NCBI RefSeq assembly: GCF_003597395.2
Contig: NC_133778.1
Location: forward strand, 13,875,033 to 13,939,032
DNA length: 64,000 nt
DNA from: Chelonoidis abingdonii
Lineage: Eukaryota > Chordata > Testudines > Testudinidae
Reading direction: 5' to 3'
Below are positions 26,912 to 42,763 of the stretch, piece after piece. The translations under genes and the position numbers were made by a program. Under the pieces are notes generated by a model that had not been told where the DNA came from, made no database searches, and worked only from the letters and a program-made list of their open reading frames with translations. The first letter of the stretch is position 1; every line of letters begins with the position of its first letter.

Positions 26912-27599
26912 CTCTCCCCTGTGGTGCCAGGACTTGACTGCCTCCAATAGCAGTCATTAATTGGTGTCTCATAAATTTTACTGCTGCATGCCTGTCCCTG
27001 GGGTGCATATTCCCTTAAATCGGTAAATCATTTAGGATAGTTGAAATCCCCCAATTCATTTACTGTATGTTTCTGTTTTCAATTATCCTCTCCTAGTCTC
27101 CCTCGAGGCCACTTCACAATCACCATCCTGGTTGAGTATTCAGAGCGGTAGCCGGTTAGTCTGGGGATCTGATGAAAAACAAGCAGAGAAGCCCCTGTGG
27201 CACCTTATGAATAACAGACGTTTTGGCAAGTGTGAGTCTTTCATGGTGAATACCCACTTCGTCCAGATGGCATATGGAAATTCAGTGGGAGGACCTAATT
27301 GCTAAAGACCCATAACAAATGGATTCAAGAAAGCAGGCCGCTCAGTATATATGCTAGCAAGCAAGCTAGAGATAACGAGGTTAGTTCAATCAGGGAGGAT
27401 GAGCCCTGTTCTAGCAGTAGAGGTGTGAAAACCAAGGAGGAGAAACTGGTCTCCGTAATTGCAAGCCCATGTCACAGTCTTTGTTAGTCCAGAGCTGATG
27501 GTGTCAATTTGCAGATGAACTGAAGCTCAGCAGTTTCTCTTTTGAAGTCTGGAATACAAGCTGTCAGGAACAGTATCCCTGATGATGCCACAGCACAAC

Positions 27600-27850
27600 T
27601 GCTGCAGCTCGTGCCTTTATACTCAACAACAACTGTTTTCAGAGTTTGGATGACAATATATATCTCCAGATCGAGTGGCACTGCTATGGCACCCGCACGG
27701 CCCCACAATATGCCCAATATTTTTATGGCTGACCTGGACAATGCTTCGTCAGCTCTCATCCACTCACGCCACTTCTCTACCTATGGCTACATTGATGAAC
27801 ATCTTCATCATCTGACCCATGGGAGGAGACTCTTGAAAAATCCACCATGA
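27600..27850 (+). pseudogene. Penelope-like reverse transcriptase remnant
   Basis: Open stretch with SGTAMAPARPHNMPNIFMADL and, downstream, TYGYIDEHLHH. The first resembles the PLE RT segment usually written GTxMAPxYANIFM, and the second occupies the place of the YIDD active site with the second aspartate lost (YIDE). It ends at a stop soon after. Later segments resembling the rest of the RT are scattered across frames up to about 28500. Confidence 0.7.
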
Positions 27851-28559
27851 TTTCAACAACTTCCACCCCACCATCAACCTCAGCCTGGACCATCTTACAC
27901 GGAGGATCCCTTTCTAGACACCACGGTGCAAATGAGATGGTCACATTAACCCACACCTATATCGAAAAACCACTGACCACTATGCCTACCCTCATGCCTC
28001 CAGCTTCCATCCCGCGGCACATCACACGATCCAGATCCATTGTCAAGCCAAGCACTGAGGTACAACCGCACTGCTTCTAACCCCTCAGACAGAGACAACC
28101 CACAAAAATCTCCACCAAGCATTCTCAAACTACAATACCCGCACGGAGGAAATTAGAAACAGATCAACATAGCCAGACAACACGGTACTGTACCCAGACT
28201 CCTACTACAAGAAACAAACCAGTAAGAAATCTAACAGGACCCACTGCACTCATTTCACTCACAGACCCCAAGCTAAAACCGCCACTCGCAACACGGAGTC
28301 ATCATCAGCGGGATCATTTATAAGCCCATTCTGGACAATGATCCCCATGCTTCTCACAGGTCTTAACTGGTGGTGAGGGCAAAGGCCAATCTTCCCACAG
28401 ACAACCTGCCAACCTGAACGTTTCTCACCAGCAACTTGCACACCGGACCATAGTACTCTAGCTCAGGAACCAATCATGCAACAAACCTCGATGCCAACTC
28501 TGCCCACCATATCTACATCAGCAATTACCATCACAGGACCTAACCAGATCGAGCCATAC

Positions 28560-28790
28560 CATCACTATTCATTCACCCTGCACGTCCACCAATGTAATAT
28601 ACGCGCATCAGTATGCCAAGGAATGCCCCTCTGCTATGTACATCGGGCCAAAGCTGGAGGACAGTCACTACGGAAAGGATAAATGGACACACAAAATCAG
28701 AGTATCAGGAATGGCAAATACAAAAACCTGTAGGAGAGCACTTCAACCTCCCTTGGCCACCACTATAGCAGACCTTAAGGTGGCGCCATC
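28560..28790 (+). pseudogene. Penelope-like GIY-YIG endonuclease remnant
   Basis: Two overlapping frames together show the motif order of the PLE C-terminal endonuclease: an NVIYA-like segment, a cysteine-containing CQGMPLCY stretch, MYIG, then GGQSLRKG. At least one frameshift splits the MYIG and QSLRK parts. This domain with the adjacent RT separates PLEs from CR1 and LTR elements. Confidence 0.6.
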
Positions 28791-31059
28791 GGTCAGCAAA
28801 AAAACTCTAGGACCAGACTTCAAAGAGAAACCTTGTTCTAGCTTCAGTTCATCTGCAAATTTGACACAATCAGCTTCTGGATGGCTGAAACAAGACTGTT
28901 GATGGCTTGCCAATTTTACAGACCATTTCGCCTCCCTTTAGGTTTTCACACCTGATCTACTGCCTGAACAGAGTGCGTTCCTCATCCTCCCTGATTGAAC
29001 TACCTCATTATCTCTAGCTTGCTTGCTAGCATATGTATACCTGCCCCTGGAAATTTCCACTACCTGCATCTGACGAAGTGGGTATTCACCCACGAAAGCT
29101 CACGCTCCAAAACATCTGTTAGTCTATAAGGTGCCACAGGATTCTCTGCTGCTTTTACACATCCTGGTGAGGTGGTCACTAGTATATTCCTACTCCTATA
29201 CTCCTGTTATTCAATCATGGAATTTCTATCTGTAGAGATTCTATGGTATAATTTGTTTCATTTAAAATTTTTACTATATTTGATTAGGTTTTTTTCACAT
29301 ACAGTGCCATTCCCCCACCAGCACGACCTACTCTGTCATTCCGATATTTTTTTTTTCCTGGTATTACCATGTCCCATTGATTAGCATTGTTCCACCAAGT
29401 TTCTCTGATGCCTATTATATCAATATCCTCAGTTATTACCAGGCACTCAAGTCCATCTTAATATTTAGACTTCTTGCATTTGTATACAAGCACTGTCAAT
29501 ATTTAGTTGTCTGCCTTCATATGATGTAATTGAATGGGACTCTTTTTTTCATTTAATTGTTTCTCTTCAGTTCCTACCTGTACTTTTATCAACTTCTACC
29601 CACTCCTCTTTATTAGGATATAGAGTATTCCCTTTAAGAAATCCTCCCCTAAGAAATACATCTCTCCAAAGCGGGTGCTCCTCTGCACCTATCAGCTTTT
29701 ATTGTTGCTGTTGATGCTGCTACTTCTGTATCCTGGAATGTCACTAGTACTGACTGATTGGATTGTTCTATACAGTATCACTTGTTGGTTGGGTTCCAAT
29801 TGTTATTACGCAAGCTTGATCACGATACCGTCTAAAGTAATCTGATTTTTCATGACACACTTGCTATATGGTTCATAACTGTTTGCTCTGTGAGATTTAT
29901 TTGTCTGTTTCTTCCACAGCTTTTGTTTTGATGTCAGAAACTCTTAATCCTTCAAAGAGTACAGTTGTGATGTTCAACAGCCAGCAGCATTGATTTGCAA
30001 TTGGCATGAGAAAGTGCTTGCTTTGACTAAAAGTGCCTTTTAAAAATAATTCTGTTTGCTGTATGCCACATAGTCCCCATTTCCCTGTTCAAACTCTCTT
30101 CATGTTGACTGCAGCAAAATATGTTGCATTAAAAATAAAATAGTATTTATGCTGAGGCTCCCCCATGAGCCTTTCATAACCTTCCATGTTGATTGCATTG
30201 CAATCTTCTATATAAAAGCGAAGTGTTATGGCCACTGGTTTCCTTTATGCTGAAATACATTTCGAAGAGCCCCTTGGTGACTTCTGTAGAGGTAGGTGTC
30301 CCCTTTTTCTGCCAGCACAGGACTAGATTTTACTACATTACATTGGATAGTTCCTTAACACAGACATAGACCCACTGATATCCGTAGGGCTAGTTGGGTA
30401 GCACCACAATGTAAGGGAATCAGAATCTGGCCCATTATACTGAGTAATGTACTTATTTTAATCACTGATGGTGACTCTCCAAATTATCATCTTATATGAT
30501 ATTACAGCTTCCAGTATTTTTTTTAAACTACTGTGTATGTTATGGAGTTGATATATTAAAAGTTACCATAAGGGTAATTGCCAGGCATGTAATTTCATCT
30601 GTAGGTCCCTATAATGACTGCTAATGTCACAAATTCCTCTTTATGAAATTACAGGCTTCTAACCCTCTCAGGGCATCTTGCATTCTTCATAGAAGTACTA
30701 AGACTAAGCTTTGGTGGGGATCTCAGTAAACTCACATGCTGATCTGACTGCAGGTGCTTAGTCTATCATCAGACTGAGTAAATGATTAGGGCAGATGCAG
30801 ACCAGACAATTTGAACATGTTTAGCTTATCTATTAAGACACCTGGATGGCTTGCCAGCACAACTATTTGTAACAGAACGTATATGCTCATAAATGACATT
30901 GACCACTGATCTTATATCCAATTATAATACAAGAGGTAAAGTTTTAATGGGGTTGGAAAAGTAACTGGATTGCAGCCAGAGGAACACAGAGTTGTTTTCC
31001 CCATAAAATTCACTAAGAATATTGAAAATTTGTATCCAACTCAGAGGCTTTGGGTATAG

Positions 31060-31310
31060 AACAGGAGCATTTTCTTGTAGTTGGCTAGCTGGACTGGGTG
31101 TCAGGAGACCCAGATTCAATTCTCAGCTCTGCCACAGACTCCTGTTGAGGCCTTGGGCAAATTACTTAATCTCCCTGTGCTTCAGGTTCCCTCTCTGCAA
31201 AATAGGGAGGATAATCCTTCCTTTCTCTGTCTTGTCTATCTAGGTTGCAAGCTGTTAATGGTGAGGACTCTTTCACTATGTACAATTCTTAGCAGCTTTG
31301 TGGCTCTGAC
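31060..31310 (+). mobile_element. MIR-like old SINE
   Basis: cccagattcaattctcagct, then ccttgggcaaattacttaat and ctctgcaaaatagggaggat, in the order of MIR-like SINEs. It lies about 140-390 bp before exon 21. Open frames across it are accidental. Confidence 0.6.
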
Positions 31311-31401
31311 CTCTAGGCTCTATTTTATCATATTATAAAAATATAGACTGTTTTTCAAGATATCATGGAAACAGGTTGCAAAAAAGAGGGGGTGGATCTG
31401 A

Positions 31402-31914
<513 letters not shown>

Positions 31915-32035
31915 TGAAAAGAGTATGCCTACTGGAACGTGACCATGTACGTTATTAAAAGGAAACTTTGTAGATGAAGGCTGGGATTTTCAAAAAGAGA
32001 AATTGAACGTTAGGCTCCTGAATTCACACTTTGGT

Positions 32036-32150
32036 ACAAGCCTCATTTTTCAAAAGTGCTGAGCACACCAGAGCTGCCTGTGACCTCAGTGGGAGCTATG
32101 ACTGTGTACTCAGCACTGTGGGAAATCAGGCAGGGCCCAGTCCTATGAGT
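32036..32150. repeat. Old amniote repeat fragment (gctgagcac type)
   Basis: tttttcaaaagtgctgagca followed by tgacctcagtgggagct; the same vocabulary recurs near 2590-2745, 9250-9330, 52500-52660 and 57935-57980. Family not identified. Confidence 0.35.
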
Positions 32151-33125
32151 TATTCCATTCTATTCAATGGGACTTTGCAAGGTACAGGGCTTGGCCTAAG
32201 ATGAGCACCACTGAGCAAAACAGGATCGTGGCCGGGCTTTGTTCTTGTGTGTTCCATTTTGTGCTGCATTTCTACTGCAATGAAAGCATCTGAATTCAGT
32301 GCAGTGCAGTTGTTCCAGTTCATCACTGTAGGCTATTGCCAGCACTGAGTAGTGTGGAGGCTACATTTCCTAGACAGATCTCTCTCCAACAGCCACAAGG
32401 GAAGGGGGCAGGAGATGTTTACTTGTACCGTGTCCATTAAGGTTTGACGTGATTTCCAACAATCTGCCTGTTGGCTCACAGTAAAAAAATCTGTGCATGC
32501 TGTTTCCCAGTTCCTTGTTGCAGTGCCAACATTTGCTCAAGACATCTTGGAAGGGATGCAAAATACTGGGGCACTCAGGAGATCTGGTGCATGTAATTAA
32601 AACAGACAGGTTTTAACCTGGACACCTGGGACACTTTCCACTGTTCTTCCCATATTATTTCTCATTGCACCACCATAGTTTGAATTCCGTTTCGTGTCTT
32701 ACATAGACTCACCATTGCAAGACTTGATAAAGGCACCCAAACAGAGGCATAACAACATTCAGGCGGTCCCAGACACCAGTTCCAAGTGGCTATGCCATAC
32801 GCATCTTTGAAATGCCTCACCAGACATGCTCATCTTAACCTGCCTTAGTCTCTCCTCCATAAAATCCCTGGTGGGTCTATGTCTCTCCTCATCCCCTTTC
32901 CCAAATCCTTGGTTGCTCCACCCCACCCCCGTGGCCCCCCTCATTTTCTCTGTTCGCTTATACTGGTGGCTGACTAGAGACTGCTGCCATCGTCTGTTAC
33001 TTCCTGAGGAGAGTGGCTGCCTTCCTAAGTGCTGCTGCTGAGTTCAACTGTTCCATGAACAGCAATCATGGGGAGCAACGGGGATGCAGCTGGTGGGGCA
33101 AGAAGCATCCCAGAAATCAGCAGCA

Positions 33126-33420
33126 GGTTCGGGCAAAATTTTTTGACTAAAACTTTTATTTTTTTTTGGCCGAAAAATGCAGATTCAGGTCAACCAAAAC
33201 ATTTCACTAATTCATGTAGAATTTGCCCAGTTGTTTCGGTAAAAAACAAAAAATCCAAAAATATCTCAACATTTCATTTTTTTGAAATTGACTTCAGTAT
33301 TATTAAAATAAAATTTAATTTTTTTTAAAGTGAAGCAAAACATTTCACTTTGGGTCAAACAAAATGTTTTGTTCAACCCAAAATGACGGTTTGTTTGTTT
33401 TTTTAACTTTTCCATTCACC
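33126..33420. repeat. AT-rich repeat of a four-copy local family
   Basis: Rich in aaacatttcact, ttttgg(c)cgaaaa and poly-T/poly-A. Similar vocabulary occurs at 53050-53230, 56130-56335 and 61960-62210. Non-coding; possibly an old MITE with gctggtcgaaa / ttgaccagc ends. Borders approximate. Confidence 0.4.
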
Positions 33421-34858
33421 GTTTTTTTTTAATTAGGTCAAATGGAAACCCCTTTTTTTCTGGGTTCCCCCCCCCCGCGCCCCCCAGAAATGCCAGTGAA
33501 CTGAAGAATCGCTTATTTGCACAGTAATAGACAGTGGCTGCTTTTCAACTCCCTAGCACTGCAGGGACCTTCTGGCATAAGGATAGAGATTTGGCAGCCT
33601 TCCCTGACTCCTCCACTTCCTCTGATCTCCCCTCCAGCACCCCCCTGCCTCTTTTCCACCCATTCCTACCCATGAAGGACAAAGGAAGCCTACAGATTCT
33701 TCTTGCAGCTCTTGGAGGGTGTCCTGGACTCGTGGCCCAAACGCACATCTGGGGGCTGGGGTAGGATGTATGCACCAGAAATTTGACTGTCCTGCTTCTG
33801 AGCAATATCCCTTCCCAAGCCAGAAGTTGTTTGCATTTTAAAGCTGTACTGTACGTTTGCTAAGGAGGGCTTATGCAGCTGATGAATAATACAGCTCTGC
33901 TATTGAAATTGTTCCTGTCTGGAAAAATCCTATAGAATTTAATAGACTTCTGCAGAAATTAAATAGGTCTCTATAGAACTCAGTATGATTTCCTTTTTGT
34001 AAAGGCATTAAACTAACTCATAGAATTTAATAGAGAATGATATCCTGGCCATAAATATCAAGATTACAGTTCTCTAATCAACTACATAGGATATTTTCAC
34101 AATGCAGACTCTTTAACTGCTTTATCCAGCCATTAAGATTTGACCAGGGCACCTGCAGTTGTAGGTTTATTTGGTGGGGAGGGTTTCCTTTCAATGACAT
34201 GCTCTATAGTTTCAAAAGAAGATGACCCTTACTTGGTAGGATATAGTGTATACCCTGAGGCTCTGTTCCTACAAGGCAATATTCATGGAACACACTGCCC
34301 ATTTGAAGTCAGCAGGTGTTTGGGATGCAAAGGGCTTGCAGGACATTGGCCCCTTTACGCACACACACAAGTCCAGAAATGGAGAAGTTAAAATTCTCAT
34401 CCCACTATTAACTCATTGTCTTGTAGCATTGTCGATGACTGTATAGGTTGTTATGTATCTGTGCTAGTGCTTTGGTTTGGCAAAACCTTGTCAAAAACAC
34501 AGTCATTGTATTGGCAAACTGGTTTGATTTTATAATGCTAAATCCAGGATTAGCAAGAAACTGGCTGTTCCAATGTATCTGAACCACCAAAGCTTGGGTG
34601 CAGTCAAAGATTTCTAACAGAAGGTTCTGCTTATTTCTAAGCTCAGTATATGCTGTGGGCCACAATCTATTCTGCTCACTTTCATTTAAGCTCTTTACAC
34701 CATCCGCATGACTGTGATAGATGAGTGCCTGCTCTGCTTTCCATTATGTGTGTGCAACATCACCAGGTCAGATGCTGTTCCCTAAGCAACCCCACTGAAA
34801 TTGAGACATGAAGAATTCTGGGGGGTTGCACAGACTGTAAATATATGGATATATACCT

Positions 34859-35032
34859 ATCTCATAGAACTGGAAGGGACCTTGAAAGGTCATTGAGTCC
34901 AGCCCCCTGCCTTCACTAGCAGGACCAAGTACTGATTTTGTCCCAGATTCCTAAGTGGCCCCCTCAAGGTTTGAGCTCACAACCTGGGGTTTAGCAGGCC
35001 AATGTGCAAACAAACGAGCTATCCCTCCCCCT
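34859..35032 (-). mobile_element. tRNA-derived SINE with CR1-like 3' end
   Basis: Second, more diverged copy of the SINE at 21470-21637. On the + strand it starts ctcatagaactggaagggac (CR1-like tail), passes gtttgagctcacaacc (B box, inverted) and ends gagctatccctccccct (head, inverted). It lies about 235 bp before exon 22. Confidence 0.82.
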
Positions 35033-35178
35033 CAAATTGCAACACCCTCTCCTTGAGGGCTCCTTGCATGTTAATGAAGACAGAATTTGGCCACGTATTT
35101 ATTTACTTTATTGGTGTGAGCCTTAATTTTTTAATGTCCTGACTATAGGGGGTTTTACATTAGTGACTGACAGAGTGA

Positions 35179-37516
<2,338 letters not shown>

Positions 37517-38123
37517 TAACTGTCATTTTAATATCACTGTGGTCAATGCTAGCATAGCGTATTCCATTGCATCTACAGTCACTGACAGTGCTTGCTAATA
37601 ATGGAGACTGTTTCAAAACAAAAAGCTTCCTACGGTTTTATAAATTACATTTAAATATAGAATGCACCTTTTCCCCCGCCCTCCAATTGCAAAGGATATG
37701 AGTTTAGCTGTGAAGGGTTTGAGTTAGCTCCTCTTCTTATTACTGTGAGATGGTATCACACATCCTCGCTATGAACTCAAAATTGTATGATTGTGATTGT
37801 AAACACTTGTCATTTCCATGACAATTGATTTTGATGTAAAAATGATAGCATTAAACATCATTATGGTACATGGGTAGTCAGGCATTGAAGGTGGCAAAAA
37901 GAAGAGTTGGTTCCAAAACAGAAATCTCAAATATTGAGGAAAGAAATCCATAATGTTTTTTTATTAAAGAGAAATTGACTTAATCTAACAAATATTATTC
38001 AGCTGAGGATTTGTTTTTGTTTGTTTGGTCAGATCCAGTAGTTTATAGACATTTATGATTTAGCAAAAAATTAAAATAGTTTATATCTGGATTCTCACTT
38101 ACTCTGCCCTCCTTCCCCTGCAA

Positions 38124-38143
38124 AAGAGAGAGAGAGAGAGAGA
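38124..38143 (+). repeat. Short (ga)n microsatellite
   Basis: About ten GA units in intron 23. Confidence 0.8.
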
Positions 38144-39999
38144 TGTGCACGCAAATGGATCCTCAAAGTCTAGACTTCTAATTAAAAAAGAATTAGGAAC
38201 ATCTGTGTGGTCCTTCTGACTTCATTTAAGTGAAATTAACATACAGCCATCTCGTCGTTCTGAGATGGGCCTTTCGCTTTTGATTTGCACACAAAAAAAT
38301 GAGCAGAACTAAGAAGATGTACTGGAGGAGTAAATATGTATATTCTTAGCAAGAAAATGGGATTTCTCTCTTCTCAGAGTTGCATTTGTAACCTGAAGCT
38401 TGTCACATGGGTGCACTATATCACTCAGGAGATTGCTAATGAGATATAGTTCCTTTCACCCCTAACTGCAAGATTAAACCCAACACAGGTCATTAGGGGC
38501 TGAAGGCTGACACACATGCTCAGTACAGGGGCTCTATGGTGGCTTGTGTTTACTGGTTTCATCTAATTCCCAATGAACAAGTGTCCACATCACAAAAATC
38601 ACAGTCCCTTAGAATCAATATTCTCCTCCTTCCTGAAAGTGTTAACAGAGAGGCCAAGGACTGTAACATCCTCATCTTAGTAATGGGTGTAGGTTTGAGG
38701 CACATTGGTCGGACATTATGAGGTGATTTGCAATGTAGCTTCCTGGACTATACACATGCTGTGGGTAAATAGGAGTTGAGTCTTCCGCACTGTCCGTCTG
38801 GAACCTACATGGGCCCTAAAATCCAAACACAAACAATTCTGATAGGGATAAATGGAAGGTTTTGTTTTTCAGCAGACTGCTTTTCCTTTAGTCTTACACA
38901 ATGCTGATATGAGAGCAATCTACCCCTCATGCAGTTTGATTGTCTGTGGCTCAGGTATTATTTTTGTAAGAATAGCATGACATTTCCTTTAATACAGGAA
39001 TTCTCCTCGATATGTCATTTCAGCCATAGAAACTGATTCTGCATGTTTTTCTCATGTTGAAGAGTCCATAAACCATGTGAATAGGCCCACTGACTTCAGC
39101 GGGGATACAGATGTGCATTAGTTTGTGAGAAAGGATTGCAGCATCCTTACAGGCTCTATAAGATATGGACGATAAAAGAGCAAGGCACTTGATTGTCATG
39201 GCATCTAGTGATGCAACATCTTGTCGGTTGGAAGTTGACTAGATGACCTAAACACGTGGAAGGGGACCGTTCGGATCAAACTCAAGAATATTCTAACAGA
39301 ACACAGTTCTAATGAATAGGAAACAATTCTATAGTGTTGAAAGCAGATGCAGGTAGACTGGATATCTTAAATTGGGGAAACCATTGCTAGTGGCGTACCC
39401 CTAATCTTTTAGTGTTCTTGCCAACCTGCCTTCTAGCTAAGGAAGTTTTGGTTCTTCTACTTTGGTCACATGTTTGGTGTAATGGGACTGTAGGAGATAA
39501 GGACCATTTCACTGAGAGTCCCTGCTAAATGAGGACACATTCCTGGAAAATTGCTGATCGAATCTTTTCGTAGAAGAGGTTGGCACTGATATAAAGCAGC
39601 AGCTGTTGCTGAGCGGCATTTATCAGTTGCTTTGCACTAGCTATTTTGCAGAAGGCATTCAAAGAGGAGGCTCTTCTTTCTAATGAACTTTTTGAGAGAA
39701 TGCGATGGGGGGGGGGGCGGGGAGTCCTTGCTTGTTGGAGGCGGAATGTGTCTCGATAATAGCAGCGGCCTGCAGCAGGGCTTATGCCTGCAAATAAAGT
39801 TAAAGTGTAGCCCATAGATGATGATGGCAGCACTAATACAAAGTCCCTCAAATGGTGAGGAGAGAGGAGAAATAACTGCGAGAGGTCAGAGTGTTCAGAT
39901 CTGTTTAACAGTCTGCTCTAACCTGGAATACATATGGATTAGCAGATCAGGTAGAAATGTTTATTTTACTGGTAATATTATGATAGTGCCTAGAGGTTC

Positions 40000-40265
40000 T
40001 GATTGAAACACAGGCCCCATCATGCGAGGTGCGGTACAAATCTACGGTCAGAGACATTCCCTGCCCCCAAAGAGCTTCTGATCTAAATAGACAAGACTGA
40101 TAAGCGGGGCGGGATTAGAAAGACTCTAGTACCATCTCCATTTTAGAGATGGTAAACTGAGGCACAGATAAAGTAAGCTACTTGTCCAAGGTCCCACAGC
40201 AGCAAAGCCAAGAATTGAATACAGATCTCCGGGGCTTAACCACAAGATCTGACTTCCTCTATTTT
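40000..40265 (-). mobile_element. MIR-like old SINE
   Basis: Reverse-oriented copy: cattccctgcccccaaagag, then catctccattttagagatgg and gaggcacagataaagtaagc, ending with gaattgaatacagatctccg. Ends about 190 bp before exon 24. Confidence 0.58.
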
Positions 40266-40303
40266 AGAAGCATTGTTTATTATTGTCTTTCCAATTTTCC
40301 TAA

Positions 40304-40728
<425 letters not shown>

Positions 40729-40839
40729 AGCTAATACTGTAAGATAGCTCAATATATATAGACCAATGCCGAGATGTGAAAAAATGGGTGCATGGAATTC
40801 AGTTCCTAACTCCATATTTACATTATCCCAAATCTACTC

Positions 40840-41262
40840 AGCATTGGTGAGGCCTCAGATGGAGCACTGTGTTCAGTCCTGGGCACCACACATTAGGAAA
40901 GGAGTGGACAGATTGGAGAGAGTCTAGGGGCGAGCAACAAAAATGATAAAAGGTTTAGAAAACCTGACTCGTGAGAAGAAGTTAAAAAACAAACTGGGCC
41001 TGAGTAAAGAAGACTGAGCTGGGACCTGATAACAGTCTTCAAATATGTTAAGTGGTGTTATAATGAGGACAGTGGTCAATTGTTCTCCGTGTCCACTGAA
41101 CATTGGACAAGAAGTAATAGACTTAATTGGCAGCAAGGGAGATTTAGGTTAGACATTAGGAAAACTTTCTAACTATCAGGGTAGTTACGCTCTGGAATAG
41201 GCCGCCAAGGGAGGCTGTGGAATCCCTATCACTGGAGGATTTTAAGAACAGGTTGGACAAAC
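40840..41262 (+). mobile_element. CR1 LINE 3' fragment
   Basis: Plus-strand CR1, with decayed ORF2 C-terminus (ctcagatggagcactgtg; gcaacaaaaatgataaaagg) and then the 3' region (gattttaagaacaggttgg). It is opposite in orientation to the neighbour at 40597-40728 and ends before the usual tail. Stops interrupt it. Confidence 0.78.
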
Positions 41263-41809
41263 AAATATGGAGATGAATAAAAATTGCAATGTCAATAACA
41301 TAATTATTAAATACCAGAGGCCAGAACATGGAATCAGTTTGGGCCAGATTCTGATGGGCTGACTCACAATGATCAGTACAAACAGTTCAGTAGAACAATT
41401 TGATCAGTAAGACAATAGTCAGCATGAGTAATAGTATCATAATGTGCCCTTTTCCTAGCAATATTCCCCACTGAGTTCCAAGGGGAGTAATGTTTAAAAA
41501 GAGAAGGCCCCAGAAACCCTGCATGGATAATTATTTCACTAGGTAAAAGAACTTACTGCATTCTTTGTTCTTCCTTTCATTATCTTTTTAATCTCGTTGT
41601 CAAGGTAATTTGCTGTATAATCTGGCAGGTATTTCATCATTTCAGGTCACCCACATGGCCTCTTTCATAGTGCTATTTGGCCTCTTCCATAGCAGTCGGT
41701 TAGGACAATAAAGGCCAAATGTTCATCTCAGTTTAACTCCATTGCAGCACTAGTGTCACTGCCCTTATGGAAAGTCATATGGAATATAATCAGGAATGAT
41801 AACCTCTCT

Positions 41810-42004
41810 GTGAGTGAGGGAATATCTTTTACTGGGCCAACTTCTGTTGATGAAAGAGACAAGCTTTCGAGCTCTTCTGAGCTCCTCTTAAGGTTCTTTC
41901 ACCGCTTGTCTCTTCACCAACAGAAGTTGGTCCCATAAAATCTATTACCTCACCCACCTTGTCTCTCTAATATCCTGGGCCCAACATGGCTACTACAACA
42001 CTGC
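41810..42004. mobile_element. Fold-back Penelope-like terminus, second family
   Basis: The left part (gtgagtgagggaatatcttttactgg read as two pieces, then caacttctgttgatg and gacaagctttcgagctc) returns in inverted form on the right (gcttgtctcttcaccaac, agaagttggtccc, attacctcaccc) and runs on to aacatggctactacaacac. The inverted layout and the gacaagctttcgagct segment parallel the other Penelope-like termini. I could not fix an exact target duplication, so the borders are approximate. Confidence 0.55.
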
Positions 42005-42349
42005 GAACAACCCCTCCGTGCGAGTTTTAAACCAATCTATAGAATTCTATGGCAGGGATATAATTCTCTGTTAAATTCTACACCATGGTTAAACCATTCT
42101 CTAGATAGGACTTTATTCTCTATTAATTTATGTAGGTTTTTAGTGTAATTTCTGTAGATCATGAGCTCTTTGAAGTAGGCAACGGTCTTTTGTTCTGTGT
42201 TTGTGTGGGACCTGGGACCATGGGCCCTACTGCAATCTAAATGTTGTCATTACCCAGTTTAATTCCTATTGATTTCATCCCTATTAAATTCTTATAAGGC
42301 CATCCATATGGCTAACAGGGGAATTTCACACAATAAATCCTTAAAAAAC

Positions 42350-42392
42350 ACAAATAAAAATAAAATAAAATAAAATAAAGTAAAATAAAAAG
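42350..42392 (+). repeat. (aaaat)n microsatellite
   Basis: Repeated aaaat units with one aaagt variant in intron 24. It makes a low-complexity open frame on the minus strand. Confidence 0.8.
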
Positions 42393-42763
42393 CAAAGAGG
42401 CCCACTTTCCATTATATATTTTTTTTCCTGCATTAGCCTTAATATCTCAAATATTTCGCAACATACAGCAGACCTTGCCAGAAGCTGGACTACTGGGTCC
42501 AAAATTGAGTCTGTTTTATAAAAGAAAGAAAAAAAGTTCAATAACATTTATTTTTGCTTGATTAATGCAGTTATTCCCCTCCTGTCATCATATTCCCAGC
42601 CAAAAAATCAAAATAAACTATGTAACTATGGTGATATAGGGAAACCTGAGTATATGCATGGTCTCTGCACCATGACTGCAAGGTGGTATAGAAAACAGGT
42701 AACCACGCTCATAGAATGAATTAATCTCTGTGCTATCTTCCTCTGTCCATGTGACACATTCAG

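Larger units (their letters stand above)
27133..29159 (+). mobile_element. Penelope-like element, degraded, fold-back, 9-bp TSD
   Basis: 2,027-bp insertion into the CR1, flanked by exact CATCCTGGT copies (27124-27132, 29160-29168). About 27133-27565 is in minus orientation and holds the element's 3' terminus and coding end (DFKRETAELQFICKL read on minus). From about 27565 onward it runs in plus orientation: RT remnants, a GIY-YIG-like remnant, a second copy of the coding end, then the terminus (ctgacgaagtgggtattcac). RT plus GIY-YIG endonuclease in one element identifies the Penelope-like group. Many stops and frameshifts make it inactive. Confidence 0.8.
24309..29700 (-). mobile_element. CR1 LINE, 5'-truncated, split by two insertions
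   Basis: Minus-strand CR1 retrotransposon in three pieces: 24309-26718, 26921-27123 and 29169-about 29700. Read from right to left it holds an upstream coding part, an RT N-terminal portion (at 26170-25880, with KSPGPDSIHPRILKEL), the RT C-terminal/thumb portion (25133-24717, with ATKMIRDTEQLPYEERLKRL) and a 3' UTR ending at the left. Frameshifts and stops separate the open frames, so it is dead. The interruptions are Penelope-like insertions with exact 9-bp duplications, which proves they are younger than the CR1. The 5' boundary is approximate. Confidence 0.88.

Noticed and set aside
27542..28902. Several open frames that might suggest a gene cluster
   Set aside because: They are decayed pieces of a Penelope-like element with frameshifts, bounded by a target duplication inside a CR1.
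39706..39722. Poly-G run, and poly-C runs near 6598, 33470 and 61966
   Set aside because: Simple homopolymer tracts, possibly with sequencing-length error. No G-quadruplex claim is supportable from single runs.
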